Source of the DNA: Prevotella sp.
GTDB lineage: Bacteria; Bacteroidota; Bacteroidia; Bacteroidales; Bacteroidaceae
Assembly (NCBI GenBank): GCA_017554145.1
Contig: JAFZIZ010000016.1
Span: 1 to 64,000 of the forward strand
Direction: 5' to 3'
DNA: 64,000 bases
Position 1 is the stretch's first letter. Each line of letters opens with the position of its first letter. A model generated the notes under the pieces. The model had not been told where the DNA came from, ran no database searches, and was given only the letters and a program-made list of their open reading frames with translations. Shown one piece after another: positions 47,399 through 60,432 of this stretch. Position numbers and translations under genes: made by a program.

Positions 47399-47580
47399 TT
47401 CAGTTTAAAATTTAAAATATTAATGTGAATATATTCGTTCTTTTTAAGTGGTCTTTGCCTTTTCGCGCTCACAGAAACCCTTAAAAAGACACGTTCACTT
47501 CTTCCAAACTGAAGGTTAAATCGCTCTTTTTCAAGGTATTGTTAGCCGTCGAGCCAGCGCAATACACACTTTAGCGGCTG
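47399..47580 (-). promoter_or_regulatory. Structured 5' leader of the rplC operon
   Basis: About 175 bases between the predicted transcription start and the rplC ATG. A 10-bp perfect stem TCTTTTTAAG (47439-47448) with CTTAAAAAGA (47480-47489), and on the minus strand a GTATTG/CAATAC pairing nearer the 5' end. No open frame. It is a plausible site for autogenous control by a ribosomal protein of the operon. Confidence 0.45.
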
Positions 47581-47611
47581 CAAAGGTACACATAATTAAT
47601 AACATACGCAA
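47581..47611 (-). promoter_or_regulatory. Promoter of the rplC operon
   Basis: Minus strand TTG (47609-47611), 20 bases, TACCTTTG (47581-47588), a perfect match. Confidence 0.8.
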
Positions 47612-47940
47612 CCCTAATTCTTATCAAAATAACATTATTTAAATAAATTAAGATTATTTAATATATAAAAGGGACCACGTGGGCTCCTCGTTAGTTCTTG
47701 CTTCTCACATATGTCCTCTATTTCACTTTCTCTACCAGTTCGGCTGGATTCCCAAGGGAGGAATAATTTATTCCCGTACTGGGAACGTATTTCATGAGAC
47801 ATACCGTTTATTGAACAATAAGGGCGCCTTATTTGAAAATAAGTGGCGTTTATCACAACACCTAGAGAAAGTGCCTGTATAAAGGGCTTCTGAGCGCTTT
47901 TCAGACGGCCAAGACCTAACAGGAGAGGTAATATAAAGCG
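47612..47940. other. Gene-free structured spacer between rpsJ and rplC units
   Basis: Stable local hairpins: TTCCCA...TGGGAA with an inner GGGA/ATTCCC-type stem (about 47750-47789) and CGCCTTATTT/AAATAAG..GCG (about 47824-47848), plus a CCACGTGG palindrome near 47675-47682. A 73-codon open frame on the minus strand (47635-47856) has no start context and no recognisable family. Could be an RNA gene or a decayed insertion. Confidence 0.35.
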
Positions 47941-47969
47941 AAAAAAAGGAATCGCTTGGTTTCCGATTC
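47941..47969 (-). terminator. Second terminator behind rpsJ
   Basis: On the minus strand a 6-bp GAATCG/CGATTC stem is followed by C and seven T (47941-47947). It stands in tandem with the stronger terminator at 47978-48014. Confidence 0.6.
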
Positions 47970-47977
47970 AATACAAT

Positions 47978-48014
47978 AAAAAAAAGGAACTCACACTTGA
48001 TGTGGAGTTCCTTT
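47978..48014 (-). terminator. Terminator of the rpsL-rpsG-fusA-rpsJ operon
   Basis: AAAGGAACTC (47983-47992) plus CAC (47994-47996) pair with GTG (48002-48004) and GAGTTCCTTT (48005-48014). On the minus strand eight T follow. Confidence 0.85.
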
Positions 48015-48040
48015 CTTTGTATATAAACAGGAATCTGTTA

Positions 48041-48346
48041 CTATACCTTGATCTCTACCTCAACACCGCTGGGAAGTTCGAGCTTCATCAGAGCATCAAC
48101 AGTCTTGGCTGTTGAGCTGTAGATGTCAATCAGACGCTTGTAGTCTGACAACTGGAACTGCTCACGAGCCTTCTTGTTAACGAAGGTTGAGCGGTTGACG
48201 GTGTAGATACGCTTGTGTGTGGGAAGGGGGATAGGACCGCTGATGATAGCACCTGTGGCCTTGACTGCCTTCACAATCTTCTCTGCTGACTTGTCTACGA
48301 GTTTGTGGTCGTAGCTCTTCAGCTTGATACGAATTTTCTGACTCAT
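48041..48346 (-). CDS. rpsJ: 30S ribosomal protein S10
   Basis: 101 residues. [20 protein letters not shown] and [17 protein letters not shown] are diagnostic. Also the NusE antitermination factor. Here it is the last gene of the str-type operon and not the first of the S10 operon. The 81-base gap from fusA holds a small ACGCTG/CAGCGT hairpin. Confidence 0.98.
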   Translation of the reverse strand: MSQKIRIKLKSYDHKLVDKSAEKIVKAVKATGAIISGPIPLPTHKRIYTVNRSTFVNKKAREQFQLSDYKRLIDIYSSTAKTVDALMKLELPSGVEVEIKV

Positions 48347-48427
48347 AATCTAATTTTACAATTTTATAATTTAACTATTTTACTATTTACGCTGCTAAAG
48401 AGTCATTTGCTCAACAGCGTTGTTATT

Positions 48428-50557
48428 TTATACTAAGTCGGCGCGACCTTTCACCTCTTCAAGCACTGCCTTAGCCAACTGGCTTGACAACGGTGCGTGG
48501 TGATCGTACTCCATAGAGCTGGTGGCACGACCAGAAGTGATGGTACGCAGAGCGGTTACATAGCCGAACATCTCTGACAGGGGAACCATAGCCTTAACGA
48601 CACGGGCACCACTGCGAGCCTCGTCCATACCCTCTACCTGACCACGACGCTTGTTCAGGTCACCGATCACGTCACCCATGTTCTCCTCAGGAGTAACAAC
48701 CTCGAGTTTCATGATAGGCTCCATCAGAACAGGCTTAGCCTGTGCGCAGACGTTCTTATAAGCCATCTGGGCAGCAATCTCGAATGAGAGCTGGTCAGAG
48801 TCAACTGGGTGGAATGAACCATCGACAACGACAACCTTCAGTGAGTCAACGGGATAACCACCAAGGATACCGTTCTTCATGGCAGCCTCGAAGCCCTTCT
48901 GGATAGAGGGGATAAACTCCTTAGGAATGTTACCACCCTTCACCTCATTGACGAACTGCAAGCCACCGTTCTCCTTGATGTTCCAATCGTCATCAACAGG
49001 ACCAACGTTAACGATGATATCGGCAAACTTACCGCGACCACCAGACTGCTTCTTGTAAACCTCACGGTAACCCATAACAGTCTTGGTGATGGCCTCCTTA
49101 TAGTTAACCTGGGGCTTACCCTGGTTACACTCTACCTTGAACTCGCGCTTCAGACGGTCGATAATGATATCGAGGTGGAGCTCACCCATACCAGAGATAA
49201 TGGTCTGACCACTCTGCTCGTCGGTACGAACGGTGAATGTTGGGTCCTCCTCAGCGAGTTTGGCAAGACCGTTGTCAAGCTTGGCAACGTCGGCCTGTGA
49301 CTTCGGCTCAACGGCGATAGAGATCACCGTATCGGGGAAGGTCATAGACTCCAGTACGATGGGCTTATCCTCGTCGCAGAGGGTATCACCAGTACGAATA
49401 TCCTTGAAACCTACACCTGCACCGATATCACCAGCGTCGATTGACTCCATAGGAATCTCCTTGTTGGAGTTCATCTGGAACAGACGACTGATGCGCTCCT
49501 TCTTACCAGAACGTGGGTTGTAAACATAAGAACCGGCTTTCACGCTACCAGAGTAAACGCGGAAGAATACCAGACGTCCCATGTAGGGGTCGGTGGCAAT
49601 CTTAAAGGCGAGAGCGGCTGTGGGCTCATCCTCGCTGGGCTTGCGTCCCTCTTCCTCCTCGGTATTGGGGTTGGTACCAGTTACCACCTCTACATCTACA
49701 GGAGCAGGCAGGAAAGCACATACATAGTCGAGCAGAGGCTGTACACCCTTGTTCTTATAAGAAGAACCGCAGATCATTGGAGTGCAGTCCATAGCGATAG
49801 TACCCTTACGGATAGCTGCGATAATCTCATCCTCTGTGATAGAGTTGGGATCGTCGAAGTATTTCTCCATCAGTGCCTCGTCATACTCAGCAGCGGCCTC
49901 GAGCAGTTTGTTACGCCACTCGTCGCACTCATCCTGCAGGTCAGCGGGAATCTCTTCAATGTCATATTCAGCACCCATGGTCTCATCGTGCCACAGGATA
50001 GCCTTCATCTTAATCAGGTCGACTACACCCTTGAAGTTCTCCTCAGCACCGATGGGCACCTGAATGACTACAGGATTGGCACCAAGGATATCGCGCATCT
50101 GCTGTACTGTCTCGAAGAAGTCAGCACCAGAGCGGTCCATCTTGTTCACGTAACCAATACGTGGAACATTGTATTTATCAGCCTGACGCCAAACAGTCTC
50201 AGACTGGGGCTGTACACCGTCAGCGGCACTGTAGGTGGCAACGGCGCCATCGAGTACACGCAGTGAACGCTCCACCTCAGCAGTGAAGTCAACGTGTCCC
50301 GGAGTGTCAATCAAGTTGATCTTGAATTCCTTGCCGTTCCATTTCCAGTTACAAGTAGTAGCAGCACTGGTAATAGTGATACCGCGCTCCTGCTCCTGAG
50401 CCATCCAGTCCATGGTGGCGGCACCATCGTGTACCTCACCAATCTTGTGCGTCTTACCCGTATAGAAAAGGATACGCTCCGACGTGGTAGTCTTACCAGC
50501 GTCGATATGCGCCATAATACCGATATTACGGGTCAAATGTAAATCGCGATTTGCCAT
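48428..50557 (-). CDS. fusA: Elongation factor G
   Basis: 709 residues. P loop [14 protein letters not shown], switch [10 protein letters not shown] and NKMD identify the G domain, with domains II-V following. Drives ribosomal translocation. The canonical copy, embedded between rpsG and rpsJ. Confidence 0.98.
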   Translation of the reverse strand: MANRDLHLTRNIGIMAHIDAGKTTTSERILFYTGKTHKIGEVHDGAATMDWMAQEQERGITITSAATTCNWKWNGKEFKINLIDTPGHVDFTAEVERSLRVLDGAVATYSAADGVQPQSETVWRQADKYNVPRIGYVNKMDRSGADFFETVQQMRDILGANPVVIQVPIGAEENFKGVVDLIKMKAILWHDETMGAEYDIEEIPADLQDECDEWRNKLLEAAAEYDEALMEKYFDDPNSITEDEIIAAIRKGTIAMDCTPMICGSSYKNKGVQPLLDYVCAFLPAPVDVEVVTGTNPNTEEEEGRKPSEDEPTAALAFKIATDPYMGRLVFFRVYSGSVKAGSYVYNPRSGKKERISRLFQMNSNKEIPMESIDAGDIGAGVGFKDIRTGDTLCDEDKPIVLESMTFPDTVISIAVEPKSQADVAKLDNGLAKLAEEDPTFTVRTDEQSGQTIISGMGELHLDIIIDRLKREFKVECNQGKPQVNYKEAITKTVMGYREVYKKQSGGRGKFADIIVNVGPVDDDWNIKENGGLQFVNEVKGGNIPKEFIPSIQKGFEAAMKNGILGGYPVDSLKVVVVDGSFHPVDSDQLSFEIAAQMAYKNVCAQAKPVLMEPIMKLEVVTPEENMGDVIGDLNKRRGQVEGMDEARSGARVVKAMVPLSEMFGYVTALRTITSGRATSSMEYDHHAPLSSQLAKAVLEEVKGRADLV

Positions 50558-50594
50558 TTCTTTTTACTTTCCTTAATTAATCTTTTTACCTACC

Positions 50595-51071
50595 TTAGAA
50601 TCTGAAGTGAGCGAATGCACGGTTAGCCTCAGCCATGCGGTGCATATCCTCCTTACGCTTGAAGGCACCACCCTGGTTGTTGAAGGCATCCATGATCTCA
50701 GCAGCCAACTTGTCGGCCATAGACTTACCACTGCGCTTGCGAGCGAAATTAATCATGTTCTTCATAGAGATGCTCTCCTTGCGGTCGGGACGAATCTCAG
50801 TAGGTACCTGGAAGGTAGCACCACCGATACGACGGCTCTTCACCTCCACCTGTGGGGTGATGTTGTCGAGCGCCTGCTTCCAAATCTCAAGGGCAGACTT
50901 CTCCTCGTCCTTCATCTTAGCCTTGACGTTCTCAAGAGCTGAATAGAAAATCTCATAAGAGACAGACTTCTTACCATCGTACATCAGATGGTTCACAAAC
51001 TTTGACACCTTAATGTCATTGAAGACGGGATCTGGCAAGATCACCCTCTTCTTGGGTTTTGCTTTTCTCAT
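50595..51071 (-). CDS. rpsG: 30S ribosomal protein S7
   Basis: 158 residues from [15 protein letters not shown]. An upstream in-frame ATG at 51131 would add 20 Gln/Lys-rich residues with no family similarity. [17 protein letters not shown] and the C-terminal [11 protein letters not shown] are diagnostic. The 179-base gap to rpsL is gene-free and may be an S7-binding leader (S7 represses its operon in E. coli). Confidence 0.97.
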   Translation of the reverse strand: MRKAKPKKRVILPDPVFNDIKVSKFVNHLMYDGKKSVSYEIFYSALENVKAKMKDEEKSALEIWKQALDNITPQVEVKSRRIGGATFQVPTEIRPDRKESISMKNMINFARKRSGKSMADKLAAEIMDAFNNQGGAFKRKEDMHRMAEANRAFAHFRF

Positions 51072-51250
51072 TTTTGTTGTTGTTTTGTTGTCTGCTTGGG
51101 GCTGTTCTTTCTTGTTCTTCAACGCTCTCACATGAGCATTTACTCAACCTGTCTATAACAATTCTCCAGCAAAACAGTTTTACTTATTTCTTTTTTTTGC
51201 CTTATCATTCAAGGCGAAGTCCTTAAAGGCTTTATAACCCTCTCCGGTTA

Positions 51251-51631
51251 TTATTTCTTAGCCTTAGGACGCTTGGCACCGTACTTAGAGCGACGCTGAG
51301 TGCGGCTTGCAACACCGGCAGTATCCAATGTACCGCGAACGATGTGATAACGTACACCGGGAAGGTCCTTTACACGACCACCACGCACCAGAACGATGCT
51401 GTGCTCCTGCAAGTTGTGTCCCTCTCCGGGAATGTAACTGTTGACCTCCTTTTGGTTGGTCAGACGAACACGGGCTACTTTACGCATAGCCGAATTAGGC
51501 TTCTTCGGGGTCGTTGTGTAGACACGAACACATACGCCACGACGCTGGGGACATGAGTCCAGCGCGGGTGATTTGCTCTTGTCAACGAGCACCTTTCTGC
51601 CTTTTCTTACCAATTGTGAAATTGTAGGCAT
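51251..51631 (-). CDS. rpsL: 30S ribosomal protein S12
   Basis: 126 residues. [19 protein letters not shown] and [17 protein letters not shown] carry the decoding-site residues. Both Lys positions linked to streptomycin resistance (in TPKKPNS and GRVKDLPG) are wild type, and the methylthiolated Asp is present. First gene of the str-type operon. Confidence 0.98.
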   Translation of the reverse strand: MPTISQLVRKGRKVLVDKSKSPALDSCPQRRGVCVRVYTTTPKKPNSAMRKVARVRLTNQKEVNSYIPGEGHNLQEHSIVLVRGGRVKDLPGVRYHIVRGTLDTAGVASRTQRRSKYGAKRPKAKK

Positions 51632-51716
51632 AATTGTTTGATTTTTAAATTATTATATTATATGTATATATTCAACTTGACATAATGCTCCCTAATCACA
51701 GGTCGCTTTTGGGCTG

Positions 51717-51724
51717 CAAAGGTA
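51717..51724 (-). promoter_or_regulatory. -7 box of the rpsL operon
   Basis: The minus strand reads TACCTTTG followed by CAG. About 80 bases of leader precede the rpsL ATG. No TTG at -33. Confidence 0.55.
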
Positions 51725-51761
51725 CAAACTTTTCAGAAATTCACCTAATTAATAAGACAAT

Positions 51762-51802
51762 AAAAAACACTTACCTTATGAAAATTAACATAAAATAAGT
51801 GT
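51762..51802 (-). terminator. Terminator of the DUF3467 gene
   Basis: ACACTTACCTTATG (51767-51780) pairs with CATAAAATAAGTGT (51789-51802), with two mismatches in the middle. On the minus strand six T follow. Confidence 0.75.
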
Positions 51803-51823
51803 ATTTAGATTAATTAACTACAT

Positions 51824-52147
51824 CTATGCTTCACCTTTGCCCACATTAAAGGGGGAAATGGTGCGTGATTCCTTGTTTGGAATCTGAATTTGTCCGAATT
51901 CGCGCTCATATCTCATGATATTCTCCTGCAGGGCGCCCAGCAATCGTTTGGCATGTTCCGGAGCCAGTATGACACGGCTTTTCACCTGTGCTTTCGGCAC
52001 TCCAGGCAACACCCGTGCAAAGTCAATCACGAAGTCACTACTCGAGTGTGTGATAATTGCAAAGTTGGCATATTCGCCCTGTGCCACCTCTTGTGGCAGT
52101 TCCAGTTGCAGTTGATTCTGCTGTCCTTTCCTATCGTTATTGTCCAT
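51824..52147 (-). CDS. DUF3467 domain protein
   Basis: 107 residues, no signal peptide. The core YANFAIITHSSSDFVIDFARVLPG and SRVILAPEHAKRLL is characteristic of DUF3467, small cytoplasmic proteins found in Bacteroidetes and archaea and often located next to rpoC or ribosomal genes. Function unknown. Here it lies between the 154-residue exported protein and rpsL, with its own promoter (52179-52209) and terminator. Confidence 0.88.
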   Translation of the reverse strand: MDNNDRKGQQNQLQLELPQEVAQGEYANFAIITHSSSDFVIDFARVLPGVPKAQVKSRVILAPEHAKRLLGALQENIMRYEREFGQIQIPNKESRTISPFNVGKGEA

Positions 52148-52178
52148 ACATTATTATATATATAATACATTACGAGTG

Positions 52179-52209
52179 CGAAGGTACAAAAAACAAGGCA
52201 AATCACCAA
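52179..52209 (-). promoter_or_regulatory. Promoter of the DUF3467 gene
   Basis: Minus strand TTG (52207-52209), 20 bases, TACCTTCG (52179-52186), one base off the -7 consensus. The ATG is 31 bases downstream. Confidence 0.5.
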
Positions 52210-52224
52210 AATTATTCCTATAAA

Positions 52225-52689
52225 TTAATAGTTGTCTAATATTTGCTGTAGTTTCTCACGTTCTCGTTGTTTTTTCGACTTACGCTCGGGAAATATCTTT
52301 CTGATTAAATAGCCAATAAAAACCAATGGATTGAAACCAATAGTCATGGCACCTCCAATCTGACTCTTCTTTTGTTCCTCCAACCAATGGCCTTGATAAG
52401 CCAACTGCATATCCTGCCGTAATTTGGGCGTCATGATATTGATAGATACCGGTGGCTGCTTTTCTTTTAGTTCCATGGGGTCAACGATTGCGTCCGACGG
52501 GGATAAAGGACGAACTGACATACTATCACCAGATTCCGGTCTTAGCGGTTCATTGCGTAACCACTCCTCGTAATCACTCTTGACAGAGTCTGACAATATG
52601 CGATTCCGATTATCATCATAAACCTGTGCCCTCACCGTGACGGTCAGGGCAAACAGGAAGAGAGTCGTTATGAACAATCTATGATTCAT
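52225..52689 (-). CDS. Small exported protein of unknown function
   Basis: 154 residues. A signal peptide (MNHRLFITTLFLFALTVTVRA) precedes a polar, acidic region (25-75). Near 112-130 a short hydrophobic stretch (GGAMTIGFNPLVFIGYLIRKIF) could be a membrane anchor, and the last 25 residues are strongly basic and helical (KSKKQREREKLQQIL). It resembles small Bacteroidales envelope proteins (possibly DUF4858), but this assignment is uncertain. A -7 box (TATTTTTG on the minus strand) is at 52725-52732. Confidence 0.6.
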   Translation of the reverse strand: MNHRLFITTLFLFALTVTVRAQVYDDNRNRILSDSVKSDYEEWLRNEPLRPESGDSMSVRPLSPSDAIVDPMELKEKQPPVSINIMTPKLRQDMQLAYQGHWLEEQKKSQIGGAMTIGFNPLVFIGYLIRKIFPERKSKKQREREKLQQILDNY

Positions 52690-52724
52690 CCATCTAATGA
52701 TAGTCCAAAATATATTTAACAGCG

Positions 52725-52732
52725 CAAAAATA
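52725..52732 (-). promoter_or_regulatory. -7 box before the 154-residue protein
   Basis: TATTTTTG on the minus strand, 35 bases before the ATG. No -33 TTG at correct spacing. Confidence 0.35.
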
Positions 52733-52861
52733 CGCTATATTCCCAAGAAAGAAGCAGAGAAGAACCTTATAAAATCTTACATATATTTAAATTAAGATTA
52801 TCTTAAAGTATTTTTGGTTATCAAACCTTTCATAATACCAAACTATATATAAAATAAGGGC

Positions 52862-52891
52862 AAAAAAGAAGTCTCCAAATTTGGAGACTTC
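52862..52891 (-). terminator. Terminator of the beta-galactosidase gene
   Basis: A 24-base perfect palindrome GAAGTCTCCAAA/TTTGGAGACTTC (52868-52891). On the minus strand it is followed by six T. Confidence 0.85.
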
Positions 52892-52913
52892 AAGTATTCA
52901 AAGTATCAACTTA

Positions 52914-55961
<3,048 letters not shown>

Positions 55962-55970
55962 TTATGCCTA

Positions 55971-55978
55971 CAAAGATA
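55971..55978 (-). promoter_or_regulatory. -7 box of the beta-galactosidase gene
   Basis: The minus strand reads TATCTTTG, 27 bases before the ATG. A TTG lies 17 bases upstream (55996-55998), shorter than usual. Confidence 0.5.
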
Positions 55979-56000
55979 CGAAGAAAATATGAAAGCAAGA

Positions 56001-56038
56001 AAAAACCGCCATTGCATTTTATCGCAACAGCGGTTTTT
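56001..56038 (-). terminator. Terminator of the rpoB-rpoC operon
   Basis: AAAAACCGC (56001-56009) pairs with GCGGTTTTT (56030-56038), with an inner TTGC/GCAA stem. On the minus strand the stem ends in a T-run. Confidence 0.85.
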
Positions 56039-56058
56039 CATCATATAGGTATCAATTT

Positions 56059-59000
56059 TTACTTCTCATCCATAATAGCCTCCTCTGCAAAGTCGAGGAC
56101 ATTCTTCTTGTTAGCCTGCATACGCTCGTACTCCTCCTTAGAACCAACGATAATCTTATCGAATTCACGGAGACCAGTACCGGCTGGAATGAGGTGACCT
56201 GCAATCACATTCTCCTTCATGCCTTCCAGCGTATCGACCTTACCACGGATGGCTGCTTCGTTGAGCACCTTCGTTGTCTCCTGGAAGGATGCGGCAGACA
56301 TGAACGACTTCGTCTGGAGGGCTGCACGAGTGATACCCTGAAGAATCTGTGTAGAAGTAGCAGGCACAGCATCACGTACCTGAACAATCTTCATATCACG
56401 GCGCTTCAACATAGAGTTCTCATCGCGTAACTTACGTGCTGTCACGATTTGACCCTTCTGCATATTCTCAGAGTCACCGGCATCGATAACCACTTTCTTA
56501 CCCCAAATACGATCGTTCTCTTCCGTGAAGTCGAGTTTGTCGACAATCTCCTGCTCCAAGAATGAGGTATCACCTGGATCGTTGATCTGTACCTTACGCA
56601 TCATCTGACGTACGATAATCTCGAAGTGCTTATCATTAATCTTCACACCTTGGAGACGATAAACGTCTTGAACCTCATTAACGATATACTCCTGTACAGC
56701 CGTCGGACCCTTGATGGCAAGGATGTCGGCAGGTGTGATGACACCGTCTGACAATGGAGTACCAGCACGAACAGCATCATGCTCCTGTACCAGAATCTGC
56801 TTAGAAAGGGATACAAGATACTTACGCTGCTCACCAGTCTTAGAAGTAACGATAATCTCACGGTTACCACGCTTTACCTTACCCATGGTTACCTCACCAT
56901 CGATTTCAGAAACGATAGCAGGGTTAGATGGATTACGAGCCTCAAACAACTCGGTAACACGGGGCAGACCTCCAGTGATATCACCACCCTTGGCAGCAGC
57001 ACGTGGAATCTTCACGAGAGTCTCACCAGTTTTAACAGTCTGACCATCCTCAACAACCACGTGACCACCTACAGGGAAGTTATATGTACCAATAATCTCA
57101 CCATCAGCACCAATGACATCACAAGTAGGAACCCTAGACTTATCCTTCGACTCAGTAACGATCTTCTCTGTCAAACCAGTAGTATCGTCAGTCTCAGCAC
57201 GGAAGGTTACACCCTCGATAACATCGTGGAACTTCAGTGTACCAGCATATTCGGTTACAATAACGGCATTGAACGGATCCCACTGAGCAATCTTATCACC
57301 CTTCTTCACCGTGTCACCACTCTTGAAATAGAGAGAAGAACCGTAAGGCACGTTCATCGTAGAGAGAACGATCTTGGTATGTGGATCAACGAAACGAACC
57401 TCACCCAGACGGCTGACTACCATCTCGCACTCGCGACCATCCTCATCGAACGGTACGGTACGTACTTCCTCCAGTTCCAACATAGAGTCGTTCTTGGCTA
57501 CGATGCTGGCATTAGCGGCTGCATTGGCAGCCACACCACCGGCGTGGAACGTACGAAGTGTCAGCTGTGTACCTGGCTCACCAATAGCCTGAGCAGCAAT
57601 CACACCAACGGCCTCACCCTTCTGTACCATACGACGGGTAGCAAGGTTACGACCATAACACTTCATGCAGACACCATGCTTAGACTCACAGGTGAGTACC
57701 GAACGAATCTCGACACTCTCGATAGGTGAATCCTCGATAGCCTGTGCGATAGGCTCTGTAATCTCCTCACCGGCTGCAACAATCAGTTCGCCAGTAGAAG
57801 GATGGATAATATCATGTACGGAAACACGACCCAAGATACGCTCATAAAGTGTAGAGATTGTCTCATCGCCATTCTTCAGAGCGGTGCAAACCAATCCACG
57901 CAGCGTACCACAGTCTTCCTCATTGATAATCACGTCATGAGAAACGTCAACCAGACGACGAGTCAGATAACCGGCATCAGCCGTCTTCATGGCGGTATCG
58001 GCAAGACCCTTACGGGCACCGTGTGTAGAGATAAAGTACTCGAGCACTGACATACCTTCCTTGAAGTTCGACAGAATCGGGTTCTCAATAATCTGTGCTC
58101 CTTCTGCACCTGCCTTCTGAGGCTTAGCCATCAGACCACGCATACCAGAGAGCTGACGGATCTGGTCCTTACTACCACGGGCACCAGAGTCAAGCATCAT
58201 GAATACAGCGTTGAATCCCTGGTCGGCCTCAGTCATCTCCTTCATCAGTACATTACCGAGGTCGTTGTTGATATGTGTCCAGGTATCAATAACCTGATTA
58301 TAACGCTCGTTGTCAGTGATGAATCCCATATTGTAGTTCTCGGTGATCTGCTGTACCTCGGCATTACCTTTCTCTACCAAAGCCTTCTTAGACTCTGGGA
58401 TAATGATATCGTCAAGGTTGAATGACAGACCAGCCTCGTAAGCCATACGATAACCAAGGTTCTTGATACCGTCAAGGAACTCACAAGCCTCAGCGAAACC
58501 TACATTCTTAATCACATCGGCAATAATATCGCGCAATGACTTCTTAGAGATGATACGGTTGACATAACCTACCTCCTTTGGAATGATACCATTCACGATA
58601 ACACGACCAACAGAGGTCTCTACCATGTGCTTCACCGGTTTGCCGTCGATAATATCGTCGACCATTACCTTCACCTGGGCATGCAAGTCACACTTACCCT
58701 CATTGTGGGCAATGATAGCCTCCTCAGGGCCATAGAAGGTCAGACCTTCTCCCTTGGCACCTGGACGGATCTTAGAGATATAATAGAGTCCGAGCACCAT
58801 ATCCTGTGAAGGAACGGTGATAGGAGCACCATTGGCCGGGTTCAGAATATTGTGACTCTGGAGCATCAGAATCTGTGCCTCCAGAATAGCCTCATTGCTC
58901 AAAGGAAGGTGTACAGCCATCTGGTCACCATCGAAGTCGGCATTGAAAGCCGTACATGCTAATGGATGCAACTGAATAGCCTTACCCTCGATCAGTTTAG

Positions 59001-60387
59001 GCTGGAAGGCTTGGATACCCAGACGGTGAAGTGTCGGGGCACGGTTCAACAGAACGGGATGACCCTTCATCACGTTCTCGAGGATATCCCAGATAACTGG
59101 CTCGCGACGGTCAACAATCTTCTTGGCCGACTTCACCGTCTTCACAATACCACGCTCAATGAGCTTACGGATGATAAACGGCTTGTAGAGCTCGGCAGCC
59201 ATCAGTTTCGGCAGACCGCACTCACCCATCTTCAACTCAGGACCTACAACGATAACGGAACGGGCTGAGTAGTCAACACGCTTACCGAGCAAGTTCTGAC
59301 GGAAACGACCCTGCTTACCTTTCAGTGAATCAGAGAGTGACTTCAACGGACGGTTGCTCTCACTCTTGACAGCACTGGACTTACGACTATTATCGAACAA
59401 GGAGTCAACAGCCTCCTGCAACATACGCTTCTCATTACGCAGAATCACCTCAGGAGCCTTGATTTCCACCAGTCTCTTCAGACGATTGTTACGAATGATG
59501 ACACGACGATAGAGGTCGTTCAAGTCGGAAGTAGCGAAACGGCCACCATCCAGTGGTACCAACGGACGCAACTCTGGAGGAGTCACAGGGATAATCTTCA
59601 TAATCATCCACTCAGGACGGTTGATGCCCTTCTCCACACTGCTACGGAAAGCCTCTACTACCTGCAGACGCTTCAATGCCTCGTTCTTACGCTGCATAGA
59701 AGAATCGCTGTTTGCACGGTCGCGCAGTTCGTATGACAAGGAGTCAAGGTCAAGACGGACCAAGAGGTCATAGATAGCCTCAGCACCCATCTTGGCGATG
59801 AACTTGTTAGGATCGCTATCGTCCAAATAGTCATTCTCTGGAGAAATCTTATTGTCAACAATATCGTTATACTCCTCTTCAGACAGCAGGTCGTACATAT
59901 TAGAACCAATGGCATCATTGCCCTCAGCATCTTTCTTACCTGCCAGCACACCCGGCTGGATTACCACATAACGCTCGTAATAAATAATTGCATCGAGCTT
60001 CTTGGTGGGAAGACCCAGCAAATAACCAATCTTGTTAGGAAGGCTACGGAAATACCAGATATGGGCAACAGGTACAACAAGCTCGATATGACCTGTACGC
60101 TCACGACGAACTTTCTTCTCTGTTACCTCTACACCACATCGGTCACAGACAATACCCTTGTAGCGAATACGCTTATACTTTCCGCAGGCACACTCATAAT
60201 CCTTTGTCGGACCGAAGATGCGCTCACAGAACAGACCGTCACGCTCAGGCTTGTAAGTACGATAGTTGATGGTCTCTGGCTTGGTCACCTCACCGCATGA
60301 GTTCTCGAGAATCTCCTCTGGTGAAGCCAGACCAATAGTAATCTTTGTAAAATTACTTTTTATCTTTGAATCTTTCTTGAAAGCCAT
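56059..60387 (-). CDS. rpoC: RNA polymerase beta-prime subunit
   Basis: 1442 residues. N-terminal zinc site (CACGKYKR and CDRCG), active-site motif NADFDGDQM with the three catalytic Asp, bridge/trigger region ([12 protein letters not shown]) and the second zinc site ([13 protein letters not shown]). Forms the catalytic centre with beta. 45 bases behind rpoB; the spacer is a 14-base tandem repeat. Confidence 0.99.
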   Translation of the reverse strand: MAFKKDSKIKSNFTKITIGLASPEEILENSCGEVTKPETINYRTYKPERDGLFCERIFGPTKDYECACGKYKRIRYKGIVCDRCGVEVTEKKVRRERTGHIELVVPVAHIWYFRSLPNKIGYLLGLPTKKLDAIIYYERYVVIQPGVLAGKKDAEGNDAIGSNMYDLLSEEEYNDIVDNKISPENDYLDDSDPNKFIAKMGAEAIYDLLVRLDLDSLSYELRDRANSDSSMQRKNEALKRLQVVEAFRSSVEKGINRPEWMIMKIIPVTPPELRPLVPLDGGRFATSDLNDLYRRVIIRNNRLKRLVEIKAPEVILRNEKRMLQEAVDSLFDNSRKSSAVKSESNRPLKSLSDSLKGKQGRFRQNLLGKRVDYSARSVIVVGPELKMGECGLPKLMAAELYKPFIIRKLIERGIVKTVKSAKKIVDRREPVIWDILENVMKGHPVLLNRAPTLHRLGIQAFQPKLIEGKAIQLHPLACTAFNADFDGDQMAVHLPLSNEAILEAQILMLQSHNILNPANGAPITVPSQDMVLGLYYISKIRPGAKGEGLTFYGPEEAIIAHNEGKCDLHAQVKVMVDDIIDGKPVKHMVETSVGRVIVNGIIPKEVGYVNRIISKKSLRDIIADVIKNVGFAEACEFLDGIKNLGYRMAYEAGLSFNLDDIIIPESKKALVEKGNAEVQQITENYNMGFITDNERYNQVIDTWTHINNDLGNVLMKEMTEADQGFNAVFMMLDSGARGSKDQIRQLSGMRGLMAKPQKAGAEGAQIIENPILSNFKEGMSVLEYFISTHGARKGLADTAMKTADAGYLTRRLVDVSHDVIINEEDCGTLRGLVCTALKNGDETISTLYERILGRVSVHDIIHPSTGELIVAAGEEITEPIAQAIEDSPIESVEIRSVLTCESKHGVCMKCYGRNLATRRMVQKGEAVGVIAAQAIGEPGTQLTLRTFHAGGVAANAAANASIVAKNDSMLELEEVRTVPFDEDGRECEMVVSRLGEVRFVDPHTKIVLSTMNVPYGSSLYFKSGDTVKKGDKIAQWDPFNAVIVTEYAGTLKFHDVIEGVTFRAETDDTTGLTEKIVTESKDKSRVPTCDVIGADGEIIGTYNFPVGGHVVVEDGQTVKTGETLVKIPRAAAKGGDITGGLPRVTELFEARNPSNPAIVSEIDGEVTMGKVKRGNREIIVTSKTGEQRKYLVSLSKQILVQEHDAVRAGTPLSDGVITPADILAIKGPTAVQEYIVNEVQDVYRLQGVKINDKHFEIIVRQMMRKVQINDPGDTSFLEQEIVDKLDFTEENDRIWGKKVVIDAGDSENMQKGQIVTARKLRDENSMLKRRDMKIVQVRDAVPATSTQILQGITRAALQTKSFMSAASFQETTKVLNEAAIRGKVDTLEGMKENVIAGHLIPAGTGLREFDKIIVGSKEEYERMQANKKNVLDFAEEAIMDEK

Positions 60388-60400
60388 ATTTCAATATAAC

Positions 60401-60430
60401 TCTTAATTCTTAACTCTTAATTCTTAACTC
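60401..60430. repeat. 14-bp tandem repeat between rpoB and rpoC
   Basis: TCTTAATTCTTAAC occurs at 60401-60414 and exactly again at 60415-60428. The same string fills the rpsM-rpsK spacer (35208-35248). Confidence 0.75.
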
Positions 60431-60432
60431 GA

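Noticed and set aside
47635-47856. 73-codon ORF on the minus strand between rpsJ and rplC
   Set aside because: No recognisable family and no start context, and it lies in hairpin-rich DNA. Treated as non-coding.
51191-51220. GCCTT/AAGGC hairpin between rpsL and rpsG as a terminator
   Set aside because: On the transcribed (minus) strand the run after the stem is A, not T, so it does not fit a terminator.
56711-57729. Long plus-strand ORFs opposite rpoC and rpoB
   Set aside because: They are antisense shadows of strongly conserved genes with no family features.
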